Notes: generated by a model not told the origin, from the sequence alone. A DNA stretch of 64,000 bases from JACDCY01 sp964350145 (GCA_964350145.1 CAYGJL010000008.1:1-64000), one strand, 5' to 3'. Positions 17,227 to 25,523 are shown, numbered from the stretch's first letter. Translations and numbers: made by a program.

Positions 17227-17927
17227 TGCAGCTTGATCGCCTGTCCCGTGACGTTGCGGCTCGCGCTCGAGCAGAGGAAGAGCACGGCCTCGGCGACGGC
17301 TTCGCGCTCGACGTACGCGGCGTCCGCGCCCATCGCGGCGACGTTCTCGGCGGTCCTTATCTGGGTAGGCGCCAGCGCGTTCGCCCGCACCGCGCCCAGC
17401 TCCTCGGCGGCCACCGAGCGCATGAGCGCAAGCACGCCGGCCTTCGCGGCCGCGTAGCCGCTCATGTTCTTCGACGCGCCGTCGGGGAGAACGGAGGCCG
17501 ACGCAAAATACACTATCGCGCCCCCGCCCTTGCGCAGCAGCGGGAGGAAAGCGCGGGTCGTGAGATAGGCAGTGGTGAGGTTGATCGCGATCTGCTTGTG
17601 CAGAACCGCCGGGTCGCTGTCGGCGACGGGACCGCTCATGCCGAATCCGCCCGCGAGGTTGACGAGCGCGGCTATCGATCCGCCGCTGTCGGCGCCGATG
17701 CGGCTGGCCGTGGACCCGACTTCGTCCGCGTTCGTGAGATCGCACACGTGGGCGGACGCGCTGCCGCCGAGCTCCGCGGCGCGCGCCTTTACCTGGTCAT
17801 CGCGGTCGATCAACGCCAGCCGCGCGCCGGCGTCGGCGAACGCCTTGGCGACGATCTCGCCCACTTGGCCGGCTCGCCCGACCCCGGTGAGGACGACGGT
17901 CTTTCCCGAAAAATCGACTTTGCTCAC
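17223..17927 (-). CDS. Short-chain dehydrogenase/reductase
   Basis: 234 residues. Rossmann motif TGVGRAGQVG near 14-23 (a variant of TGxxxGxG), DLT near 63, NLAGG near 88 and the active site SAS...YAAAK near 143-162. NAD(P)-dependent; the substrate is unknown. First gene of the five-gene overlapping operon with the symporter, MHS carrier, hydrolase and AbgT, so it may oxidise or reduce a compound brought in by them. The promoter should lie in 17928-18039, shared with the divergent small membrane-protein gene. Confidence 0.9.
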   Translation of the reverse strand: MSKVDFSGKTVVLTGVGRAGQVGEIVAKAFADAGARLALIDRDDQVKARAAELGGSASAHVCDLTNADEVGSTASRIGADSGGSIAALVNLAGGFGMSGPVADSDPAVLHKQIAINLTTAYLTTRAFLPLLRKGGGAIVYFASASVLPDGASKNMSGYAAAKAGVLALMRSVAAEELGAVRANALAPTQIRTAENVAAMGADAAYVEREAVAEAVLFLCSSASRNVTGQAIKLQ

Positions 17928-18039
17928 GGCCCGATATTACGCGATTCGCCGACCATGCGGCAAATTACCGGTGAAACAGGGCTCGTTTCGAGCCGTAGGG
18001 AGTCATGCGCCGATATTGACATTCACCTCCGAGACGCAC

Positions 18040-18492
18040 ATGCAGGAGCCAGCAGCCCAACCAACGACGGCTCGAGAACAGATCCGCGAGCAGATCCGAC
18101 AGACGATCCAGGATGCGCGCATCGCGCAGGAAGAGGCCGGTAGAGTCACGGTAATAGCCCCTGGCGTTCCTGGAGTTGCGACCTTGCAGCCGCCGTGGGT
18201 CCCGCCCGACGACATTCCACCTCGCGTGCAGGAAATGGCGATCGCCTCGATGTTCATGCTCGTCCTGATCATCATTGGCTTTCCGATCGCGCGCGCCCTT
18301 GCCCGGCGGATCGACCGCACCGGTCACAGCCCGAAGGTGCCGGTGGAGGTGACGACCCAGCTCGCGCAGCTCAACCAGGCGGTCGAAGCGATCGCGGTGG
18401 AAGTCGAGAGGATCTCCGAGGGGCAGCGCTTCACCACCAGGCTGTTGTCGGAACAACACAAGCTGCCCGCCGCGAGTCGGGAGATCTCCTAG
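18040..18492 (+). CDS. Hypothetical single-pass membrane protein
   Basis: 150 residues from ATG 18040. A charged helical N-terminus (REQIREQIRQTIQDARIAQEEAG) comes first, then a Pro-rich patch and one membrane segment near 67-85 (MAIASMFMLVLIIIGFPIARAL), and finally a helical tail that may form a coiled coil (QLAQLNQAVEAIAVEVERISEGQRF). The start follows from this architecture; a longer upstream frame overlaps the divergent SDR gene. Upstream, GGCTCG-TTT-CGAGCC (17980-17994) forms a small hairpin. Family not recognised. Confidence 0.7.
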   Translation: MQEPAAQPTTAREQIREQIRQTIQDARIAQEEAGRVTVIAPGVPGVATLQPPWVPPDDIPPRVQEMAIASMFMLVLIIIGFPIARALARRIDRTGHSPKVPVEVTTQLAQLNQAVEAIAVEVERISEGQRFTTRLLSEQHKLPAASREIS

Positions 18493-18531
18493 CGCGGCGC
18501 GGAGGTGGTCCCTTTCGGTTCCGTTCCCCTG

Positions 18532-18755
18532 AGATTGCGGATTGAGGACTCAGGACCCTTGCGGCCTCAGGACTAACTACAATCGACGATCGACGATTAA
18601 GTGAGGACGGAGGACTGAGGAGAGGAGCATTCCGCCGTTCCGCATCTTTCCCGTCGTGTCTTGCCCATCCTCAGTCCGCATTTAATCGCCGATCCGCGGT
18701 GGCCCTTGGTCCTGAGGCCGCAAGGGTCCTGAGTCCTCAGTCCGAAGTCGCAAGA
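18532..18755. repeat. Long heptad hairpin H2
   Basis: The left arm (18532-18622) pairs with the right arm (18665-18755) around a loop of about 42 bases; some 35 bp in the arms are nearly perfect. The period is 7 (GATTGCG GATTGAG GACTCAG; ATCGACG ATCGACG; GAGGACG GAGGACT). It shares a 33-bp identical core with H1. It occupies almost all of the space between the plus-strand gene ending at 18492 and the minus-strand gene ending at 18777. Confidence 0.85.
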
Positions 18756-18776
18756 CCACACAGCGCGCTACGCCGA

Positions 18777-19136
18777 CTACACCCTGATCCTGCTGCCGGT
18801 GACTACGGCCTTTTCCCAGAGCGCGGGGAGATCCGGCCCGCGCAAGGTCTCCCAGTTCGCCGGGATCGGCGACAGCCGCCGCCGCTCGTGATCCGACTTG
18901 AACACGAGCCAACCATCGGCGAGCAGGTGACTCGGGCGCAACCGGACTTCGCTCCTCTGCCTGCGATCATCCGTCACCCGGCGCTCGAGGCCGGTCCATG
19001 GAGTGGGTCGCTCCTGCCGGCGATCCCCATCACGCCGCTCGATGCGCTCGGGACGGACGTCCCAGACCTCCCAGCTTCTTCCATGCTCGTCCGCGAATGT
19101 CCTGTACGGCATCTGTGGGCTAACCTCCGCCTCCAT
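18777..19136 (-). CDS. Hypothetical protein, about 119 residues
   Basis: A small, soluble, charged protein. Distinct patches are YRTFADEHGRSWEVWDVRPERIERR at the N-terminus, a basic centre (RRVTDDRRQRSEVR) and GWLVFKSDHERRRLSPIPANWE near the C-terminus. The Trp-rich patches look conserved rather than random, and the frame is coherent, but no family is recognised. The ATG at 19136 could be replaced by the ATG at 19112, which has GGAGG 11 bases upstream. It stands alone, convergent with the gene ending at 18492 across H2. Confidence 0.65.
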   Translation of the reverse strand: MEAEVSPQMPYRTFADEHGRSWEVWDVRPERIERRDGDRRQERPTPWTGLERRVTDDRRQRSEVRLRPSHLLADGWLVFKSDHERRRLSPIPANWETLRGPDLPALWEKAVVTGSRIRV

Positions 19137-19223
19137 ACGCTATCAAGCACAGTGCCAAGCTTGCACGCGCAGGCCGAATGTCCTCGCAAAAGGGCTTTAG
19201 CGACGTGATCCTCTTGCCGGACT

Positions 19224-19638
19224 TTATGGAAGTTTCAGCGCGAAGGGGTCGAAATCATGAAACCGGTCCGACACGAATAATCCCATGCCCGCGGTCCTGA
19301 AGCCCGCCGTCTCGAGCCGCTCCAGATACCAGCGCGCAGCGCGGAAGTGCCCGGTCATGTCGCTGGCCTCCTCATCCACTTCGTCCTCGCGTGTGACGAC
19401 GTGGAGGTACAGCACGCCCCGGCACTTCTTCGCGAGTCGCCCGATCGCCTTTTTCGCTAGCACGGCGGGAACGTAGCGGAGAACGTCGCGGCACACGACG
19501 AGATCCGCCGGACGCCCGCCGAGCCGCTCGATCGAGATTCTTCACCTCCGCGTGCCGCTGCGCCGGGGTCACGACCGCGGTGGACCGATCTTCGTAGTAG
19601 CGGCGGTAGTATTCCGCGTTGAACTCGGTTTTCGTCAT
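19224..19638 (-). pseudogene. Decayed SAM-dependent methyltransferase
   Basis: The N-terminus from ATG 19638 (MTKTEFNAEYYRRYYEDRST, then VVTPAQRHAEVKN) is typical of a small class I methyltransferase. The C-terminus, in another frame (LGGRPADLVVCRDVLRY onwards, ending at 19224), is also intact. The SAM-binding centre between them, normally some 50 residues, is missing and the frame changes near 19545. This is best explained by a deletion. The break lies beside the duplicated ppc fragment, so both may date from the same rearrangement. Confidence 0.75.
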
Positions 19639-19659
19639 CCGGGAGACTCTACTACAAGG

Positions 19660-19783
19660 ACTCGATGAAGACACGCCTCGATCAGGTGACCACACCTTGA
19701 AGCAGGCCGCCGGCGGCTCCGGCCGAAGCCGACGTCCGCGCCGAGGACGTCCCGCCGCACGAGGACGTGCGCCGGCTTGCGGC
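19660..19783 (+). repeat. Copy A of the ppc 5' end (direct repeat, decayed)
   Basis: 124 bases match 22681-22803 with four substitutions and one extra G, so the ppc frame is broken here. Homology starts sharply at ACTCGATGAAG and ends sharply at GCGGC, after about 22 codons of ppc. With copy B it brackets the 2.9-kb segment 19784-22680. Confidence 0.92.
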
Positions 19784-19841
19784 GGGACGGCAACCGGTCG
19801 CAGGATTCGTACGGGTGGAAGATGCGCCACATGGACTCGGG

Positions 19842-19857
19842 TACGTCATTTGACGTA
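19842..19857. promoter_or_regulatory. Perfect palindrome, possible operator
   Basis: TACGTCA-TT-TGACGTA: 7-base arms separated by 2 bases, 60 bases inside copy A's edge and touching the first possible start of the fusion gene. The size suits a dimeric repressor site; no regulator is identified. Confidence 0.4.
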
Positions 19858-21740
19858 TGGGCGGGCGACATTGCCGCGGCGTACCCTTGGCTCATGCCGA
19901 ATTCGAGCCGTGGCTCATGAGCCTGCGATCGACAGTTGAGCGGACGCGTGATGAGCGGATGGCGCCACATGCGCAATCCACACATCGAGAGACCAATGCC
20001 GGCGAGCCTCGAGGCGGCTGGGGCAAACGACAGCCTGGCAAACTCGCGCGCATTTCAGTCAGCTTTGCCCACCCCTTGGATCGAGAGAGCATTTATGCAC
20101 TCCGACACGAGGTCTACGCCGCCGAGCTTGGGCAGCATCCGGAGAACGATGCGCACATCCTGAGCGATCACCTCGATTCCGTGAACACGTACATCGTGGC
20201 TAGAATCTGCGGCGAGATTGCGGGGTTCGTCGCCATCACACCGCCGGGCGAGGCCGGATATTCCATCGACAAGTACTTCACTCGCGAGGATCTTCCGATC
20301 GTTTTCGACACCGGGCTGTACGAGGTCCGCCTGCTGACTGTAAGTCCGCGGTGGCGGGGCAGCCGTGCCGCTCCGCTTTTGATGTACGCTGCCTCTCGTT
20401 ATGTAGAGTCGGTCGGGGGAACTTCCATCGTCTGTATCGGACGGATCGAGATGATGGAGATGTACCGGCGCGCGGGGTTGCGCTCGCTCGACCGGCGCGT
20501 TCAGGCCGGACGAGTGACCTATGAGCTGATGACCATAGAGACCGGCGGGGACCATTCCGATCATCAAGACACCATCGCCGAGCTCGAACGCCAGGTGGAC
20601 TGGCGTGTGCGCGGGGTCAGTTTCAGGCGGGGAAGATCCTGCTACCACGGGGGCGCCTTCTTCGACGCCATCGGCGACGAGTTCGACCGCCTGGACGCGA
20701 AGGATGATGTAATCAACGCCGATGTTCTCGACGCGTGGTTCGATCCCGCGCCCGCTGTACTGGACGCAATGCGAAAACACCTTCCGTGGATCCTGCGAAC
20801 ATCGCCTCCGACGCAGTGTGAGGGGTTGCAGCGGGTGCTCGCGAAGAAAAGAGGCGTTGCTCAATCGAATATCCTCCCGGGAGCCGGCTCATCGGACCTC
20901 ATCTTCCTCGGGCTTCGTCATTGGCTGGACGCAAGCTCGCGCGTGCTTATCCTCGATCCCATGTATGGCGAATACGCGCACGTGCTGGAGCAAGTCGTCG
21001 GGTGCACCGTCCACCGACTCAACCTGCCGCGCGGACGGAAGTACGAAGTGGACGTCGATGAGCTGGACGACCGGATCCGCGATGGATACGACTGGGTCGT
21101 GCTGGTAAACCCGAACAGCCCGACCGGCCGCCACGTGGAGCGAGGCGCACTCGAGGCAATGATTACCCGCGCGCCCCGGTCCACTCGGTTCTGGATCGAC
21201 GAGACGTACGTGGAATACGCGGGGGAATCCTGCTCTCTCGAACGATTTGCCGCAGAGTCATGCAACGTCGTAATCTGCAAATCCATGTCGAAAGTTTACG
21301 CGCTGTCAGGCGCGCGTTGCGCTTACCTTTGCGGTCCATCGCACATGATGGACGAGCTGCGTACGATTTCCCCGCCGTGGGCGATCGGTCTTCCGGGACA
21401 GATCGCGGCCTGTGAAGCGCTTCGCAATACGGCGTATTACAAGGAGCGCTGGGCAGAGACCCACGTGCTTCGCGAACAGCTCGCGGCCGGGCTGGAAGGG
21501 CTGGGCTGGGACGTCGTCCCAGGCTGCGCCAATTTCCTGCTCTGCCACCTGCCGCCCGGCCAACCGAAGGCCGCCAACCTGGTTGCCGCATGTCGCCGAC
21601 GGGGACTGTTCATCCGCGATGTCGCGAACATGGGGACCTGTTTCGACGACCGGACGGTGCGCGTCGCGGTGAAGAATCAGAACACAAATCAAGTCATGCT
21701 TGAGCGCCTCGCAGCCGCCATCGCGGAAACTGCTGATTGA
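19857..21740 (+). CDS. GNAT-like acyltransferase fused to a PLP-dependent aminotransferase
   Basis: Up to 627 residues. Residues about 65-225 look like a GNAT/autoinducer-synthase-type acyltransferase (ALRHEVYAAELGQHPENDAH, YEVRLLTVSPRWRGSRAAPLLM). Residues about 250-627 are a fold-type I aminotransferase close to HisC/CobD: LPGAGSSDLIFLGLR, VLVNPNSPTGR near 415, FWIDETYVEY, and the cofactor lysine K479 in CKSMSKVYALSGARCAYL. Both halves look complete. A transferase that makes an amine and acylates it, or a decarboxylase-acyltransferase pair, is plausible but unproven. The true start is uncertain (19857, 19917 or 19959); the first 60 residues look non-coding. Base composition is visibly less GC-rich than the neighbours. 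Confidence 0.8.
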   Translation: MGGRHCRGVPLAHAEFEPWLMSLRSTVERTRDERMAPHAQSTHRETNAGEPRGGWGKRQPGKLARISVSFAHPLDRESIYALRHEVYAAELGQHPENDAHILSDHLDSVNTYIVARICGEIAGFVAITPPGEAGYSIDKYFTREDLPIVFDTGLYEVRLLTVSPRWRGSRAAPLLMYAASRYVESVGGTSIVCIGRIEMMEMYRRAGLRSLDRRVQAGRVTYELMTIETGGDHSDHQDTIAELERQVDWRVRGVSFRRGRSCYHGGAFFDAIGDEFDRLDAKDDVINADVLDAWFDPAPAVLDAMRKHLPWILRTSPPTQCEGLQRVLAKKRGVAQSNILPGAGSSDLIFLGLRHWLDASSRVLILDPMYGEYAHVLEQVVGCTVHRLNLPRGRKYEVDVDELDDRIRDGYDWVVLVNPNSPTGRHVERGALEAMITRAPRSTRFWIDETYVEYAGESCSLERFAAESCNVVICKSMSKVYALSGARCAYLCGPSHMMDELRTISPPWAIGLPGQIAACEALRNTAYYKERWAETHVLREQLAAGLEGLGWDVVPGCANFLLCHLPPGQPKAANLVAACRRRGLFIRDVANMGTCFDDRTVRVAVKNQNTNQVMLERLAAAIAETAD

Positions 21741-21774
21741 GTTGCCGCGTAGACGGACGCACTCCCGGGAGGAC

Positions 21775-22653
21775 ATGATGCCGCGGGTCGTTTTTCCCGA
21801 GCACTCGTCAGCGACCGAACGGTTTACCGCGAGTTTTGGAGTCGCGGTTGCGGCGGCGGTAATCAGCCTCAATGGACTCACGGTCGGGTTGGCAACTCTG
21901 GCGGTCAACCTTGGCGCCGCAGCAGTCACATTGTTCGTGCTGCCAGGGGTGCGTGGCCGGCCCTCCGCTACGGCGCGCTTCCTCGGTCACACTTTTCCGC
22001 TGCTGATTTTTTTTCTGTTCTACAAGGAGTGCGGGCTGATCCTTTTGCGACCCGGGGTGAATTGGCGCGATGCCAGCCTCGGGCGGACGGAAAGGGTGCT
22101 GCAGGAGGTTTTCCCCGATATTCCAGCCGGCGCTGGAGAGCTGCTATCCGCCTCATACATGAGTTACATACCGTTCGTCATCACCGCGGCAATTCTTGTT
22201 TTTCGCGGGGACGCCCATTCGCGCGGGCTGGAGACGCTTGTACGTCGGATCTGCCTTGCGTGGGCGCTGTGCTTTACCGCGTTCGTCGTGTTCCCAGTGC
22301 TTGGCCCCAGGTTCGTTGACGCGCCCGCGCAGGAAGCCCTACTGGGCGAGGGGCCATTCGGCGTCATGGCGCTCTACAATCAGCGGTACAGCATGCTGCA
22401 TGGCGGAGCTTTTCCCAGCGCCCACATCGCTGCCAGTGTCATCGCGCTCGGCGCGCTCAGCCTTCGGCAGCGAATGTTGTTCCTCCCTCTGGTGCTGGCG
22501 ATTTTCGTTTCGGTCGTCGCGCTGCGCTACCACTACCGGATAGATGTCGTGGCGGGCATCGCCGTTGGCCTTGGCGCGATCGCGTTGGACCGAACGTTCA
22601 TGGCGCTTTCCGCGCCCGGCGAAGACACCGGGAGGGTGCTCATCGGAACCTGA
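21775..22653 (+). CDS. PAP2-superfamily membrane phosphatase-like protein
   Basis: 292 residues from ATG 21775 (ATG 21778 is equally possible), preceded by GGGAGG. About six membrane segments. The PAP2 motifs are GGAFPSAHIAASVIA near 225-239 and RYHYRIDVVAGIAVG near 260-275, with the two catalytic His present; the KxxxxxxRP motif is not obvious. Such proteins dephosphorylate or transfer head groups on lipid phosphates (compare inositol-phosphoryl-ceramide synthases). Begins 34 bp after the fusion gene and probably shares its transcript, so the pair may make a modified lipid. Lies within the ppc-bracketed segment. Confidence 0.82.
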   Translation: MMPRVVFPEHSSATERFTASFGVAVAAAVISLNGLTVGLATLAVNLGAAAVTLFVLPGVRGRPSATARFLGHTFPLLIFFLFYKECGLILLRPGVNWRDASLGRTERVLQEVFPDIPAGAGELLSASYMSYIPFVITAAILVFRGDAHSRGLETLVRRICLAWALCFTAFVVFPVLGPRFVDAPAQEALLGEGPFGVMALYNQRYSMLHGGAFPSAHIAASVIALGALSLRQRMLFLPLVLAIFVSVVALRYHYRIDVVAGIAVGLGAIALDRTFMALSAPGEDTGRVLIGT

Positions 22654-22680
22654 CACCATGAAGTGGTGACGACAACAATG

Positions 22681-22803
22681 ACTCGATGAAGACCCGCCTC
22701 GATCAGGTGACCACACCTTGAAGCAGGCCGCCGCGGCTCCGGCCGAAGCCGACGTCCGCGCCGAGGACGTCCCGCTGCACGAGGACGTGCGCTGGCTCGC
22801 GGC
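22681..22803 (+). repeat. Copy B of the direct repeat: functional ppc 5' end
   Basis: Matches copy A (19660-19783). It comprises 37 bases upstream of the ppc TTG and the first 28 codons. The sharp left edge at 22681 lies 28 bases after the PAP2 stop. Confidence 0.92.
22686..22721 (+). other. Short upstream ORF overlapping the ppc start
   Basis: ATG-initiated, 11 codons (MKTRLDQVTTP), whose TGA overlaps the ppc TTG start (TTGA). Present in both repeat copies with only T/K-neutral changes. It could couple translation to the weak TTG start, or be chance. Confidence 0.35.
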
Positions 22804-25516
22804 CTCCCTCGGCAACGTGATCCGCCGGATCGAGGGTGAGGCCGCGTTCGAGACGGTGGAGTCGCTGCGGCAGGCGTGCCGCGCCAGACGCCGCGGCGAA
22901 GCGGGCGCGCCGTCGCTCGGCGCGCTCCTGGCGAGGGTGGATGCGCTTCCGCTCGAGCGGGCCGCGGTCACGGCGCGCGCCTTCACCTTGTTCTTCCTCC
23001 TGATCAACACGGCCGAGCAGGTACACAGAGTCCGGCGCGCGCGCGCGTACCGGAGCGTGGAGGACGCGGAGCCGCAGAGCGCGTCCGCCCGGTGGGCGAT
23101 GCGGGAGCTGCGGAGCCGCGGCCACGACGCGGCGGCGGTTGCGCGGGCGATGTCGGCGCTGGACGTGCGCCCAGTGCTCACCGCGCACCCCACGGAGTCC
23201 ACGCGGCGCACGCTGCTCGCGCTCCAGGCGAGGGTGGCGGACCTGCTGCTCGCGCGCGACGGAGCACCGTACGGAGAGCGGCGCGCCATCGAGGAAGCGC
23301 TCGACAGCGAAGTCGAGCTGCTGTGGATCACCGCCGAAGTGCGGCAGGACCGCCCCACCGTGCGCGACGAAGTCAGCACGGTGCTCTGGTATCTCGAGAC
23401 CAGCATGCTCGACGGCGCGATGCGCGCGCGCGAGGCGCTGCTGCGCGCGTTCGAGGACGAGCTCGAAGGCGGCGGCGAAACCGTGCGGGAGATCGTCCCG
23501 CTGCGGATAGGCAACTGGGTGGGCGGCGACCGCGACGGCAATCCGTTCGTCACTCCCGACGTGACGATCGCGACGGCCCGGCGCGCGAGCTACGCGATGC
23601 TGGGTCGATATGCTTCGGCGCTCGCGGATCTGGTGGAGCGGCTGTCCGTCTCCGCCACAATCGCGCCGCCTACCGACGAAATGCGCGCGTCCATCGAGTC
23701 GGATAGCGAGCTCGTCCCGGAAGTGTACGAGGCGAACCGCGCGCGCAACGCCGACGAGCCTCTCCGGCTCAAGCTCTCGCTCATGGCCGCGCGCGTGAAG
23801 GCGACCCGGCGGCTGACTGCCGCGCGCGATGCCGGCCGCGCCGTTGACGAGCCCGCGGCGTACCGCGACGCCGCCGGACTGGAGCGCGACCTGCTGCTCG
23901 TGCGCGAGAACCTCGTCGCGGCCGGAGCAACGCACGCGTGCCGGGTAACCATTGACCCGCTGCTGGCCATGGTCCGCGCGCACGGACTGCACGGCTACCT
24001 CATGGACGTGCGCGATCACGCAGACGTGCACCGCGCCGCGGTGGACGATCTCGCCACTCTGCTGAACGTTCCTTCGCTCACGGGGGACGGATTGCGCGCC
24101 GAGCTTGGGGGCCGGCGCCCGCTGGTGAATCCGCACCTCGAGCTGGCCGACGACACGCGGCGAGTGCTCGACACGTTTCGCGCGGTACGCGACATCCAGG
24201 ATGAACTGGGGGCAGCCGCGGCGAGCACGTACATAGTGTCCATGACGACGGAGCCGGACGACCTGCTGCGCGTGCTGCTGCTCGCGCGGGAGACGGGGCT
24301 CGCCGATCTCGCCGCCGAGCCGCCCGAATCGCGCCTCGACGTCGTGCCGCTGTTCGAGACGCTGGACGATCTCGAGCGCGCGCCCACGATCATGCGCGCG
24401 CTGCTGGCCGACCCGGTGTATCGCAGACAGCTCGCCGCGCGCGGCGACCGGCAGGAGGTCATGATCGGCTACTCGGACTCGGGCAAGGACGCCGGGATCC
24501 TCGCATCGTCGTGGGCGCTGTACCAGGGGCAGGAGGCGCTGGCCGCGGTGTTTCGCGACGCCGGCGTGGAGTTACTCCTCTTCCATGGACGCGGCGGGAG
24601 CGTCGGCCGCGGCGGAGGATCGCCTGTCGCGCGCGCGCTCGCGGCGCTGCCGCCTGGAACCGTGAACGGCCGCATCAAGATCACGGAGCAGGGCGAGATC
24701 ATCTCGCAGCAGTTCGGGCTCTTGCCGATCGCGGAGCGCACGCTCGAGGTGATGCTTACGGGCGCGCTCATGCAGGAGTTCAACGAATCGCCGGGCGGCG
24801 CGACCACGGACGAGATGGCGGAGTTCCGCGCGACGATGGCCGACCTCGCGGCGCGCGGCCTCGCGGTCTACCGCCGGTTCGTGCACGAGGACGACGCGCT
24901 GTTCACGCTCTTTCGCGCGGCGACTCCGATAGACGAGCTGGCCGACGCGCGGTTCGGCTCTCGCCCAGCGTACCGCCCCGGGGCCGGCTCCGGTATCAGC
25001 GGGATTCGCGCGATTCCGTGGGGCTTCGGCTGGACGCAGATCCGGCTGATGCTACCCGGCTGGCTCGGCGCCGGCTCGGCGCTCGCGCACTACGCGTCCA
25101 CCGACGGCGGGCTGGACCTGCTCCGCCGGATGGCGGCGCGATGGCCGTTCTTCGACGACCTGCTGAGCAAGATCGAGATGGTGTGCGCCAAGGCCGACAT
25201 GGAGATCGCACGCGCATACGTCGGCAACCTCGGCGGCGACGACGCGCTGCTGTCAGAGCTCGAGCGCGAGTACGCCAGCGCGGTAGATGCCGTGCTGCGA
25301 ATCCGCGACAGCGCCGAGCTGCTGCGCGACAACGACGTGCTGCAGTCGGCGATCGCGCTGCGGAACCCGTACGTGGATCCCCTCTCGCTGCTGCAGATCG
25401 CGCTGCTGCGCCGGAAGGAAGCGATGCCGCGCGACGACGCTGCCCGGCCGACGGTGGAAGCCGCGCTGGCGACTACCGTGAGCGGTATCGCGCAGGGGCT
25501 GAGGAATACCGGCTAG
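22718..25516 (+). CDS. ppc: Phosphoenolpyruvate carboxylase
   Basis: 932 residues, the normal bacterial length. It makes oxaloacetate from phosphoenolpyruvate and bicarbonate to refill the citric acid cycle. Catalytic His157 lies in LTAHPTES and His623 in FHGRGGSVGRGGG. GNWVGGDRDGNPFVTP, GYSDSGKDAG, TEQGEIISQQFG and the C-terminal RNTG are all present. TTG at 22718 is the only start after the in-frame stop at 22679. The gene's own upstream region was replaced by the cassette, so its promoter may lie inside or before it. Confidence 0.96.
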   Translation: MKQAAAAPAEADVRAEDVPLHEDVRWLAASLGNVIRRIEGEAAFETVESLRQACRARRRGEAGAPSLGALLARVDALPLERAAVTARAFTLFFLLINTAEQVHRVRRARAYRSVEDAEPQSASARWAMRELRSRGHDAAAVARAMSALDVRPVLTAHPTESTRRTLLALQARVADLLLARDGAPYGERRAIEEALDSEVELLWITAEVRQDRPTVRDEVSTVLWYLETSMLDGAMRAREALLRAFEDELEGGGETVREIVPLRIGNWVGGDRDGNPFVTPDVTIATARRASYAMLGRYASALADLVERLSVSATIAPPTDEMRASIESDSELVPEVYEANRARNADEPLRLKLSLMAARVKATRRLTAARDAGRAVDEPAAYRDAAGLERDLLLVRENLVAAGATHACRVTIDPLLAMVRAHGLHGYLMDVRDHADVHRAAVDDLATLLNVPSLTGDGLRAELGGRRPLVNPHLELADDTRRVLDTFRAVRDIQDELGAAAASTYIVSMTTEPDDLLRVLLLARETGLADLAAEPPESRLDVVPLFETLDDLERAPTIMRALLADPVYRRQLAARGDRQEVMIGYSDSGKDAGILASSWALYQGQEALAAVFRDAGVELLLFHGRGGSVGRGGGSPVARALAALPPGTVNGRIKITEQGEIISQQFGLLPIAERTLEVMLTGALMQEFNESPGGATTDEMAEFRATMADLAARGLAVYRRFVHEDDALFTLFRAATPIDELADARFGSRPAYRPGAGSGISGIRAIPWGFGWTQIRLMLPGWLGAGSALAHYASTDGGLDLLRRMAARWPFFDDLLSKIEMVCAKADMEIARAYVGNLGGDDALLSELEREYASAVDAVLRIRDSAELLRDNDVLQSAIALRNPYVDPLSLLQIALLRRKEAMPRDDAARPTVEAALATTVSGIAQGLRNTG

Positions 25517-25523
25517 CTGCGCG

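Noticed and set aside
16196..17745. Extended N-termini for the MFS transporter and the symporter
   Set aside because: Extensions lie inside upstream genes in another frame and lack similarity; starts overlapping the preceding stop are better supported.
19635..19985. Minus-strand frame of 116 codons across ppc copy A
   Set aside because: It reads through the dead ppc fragment in antisense and has no recognised domain.
22703..24136. 477-codon minus-strand frame opposite ppc
   Set aside because: ppc on the plus strand has all catalytic motifs; the antisense frame is a composition artefact.
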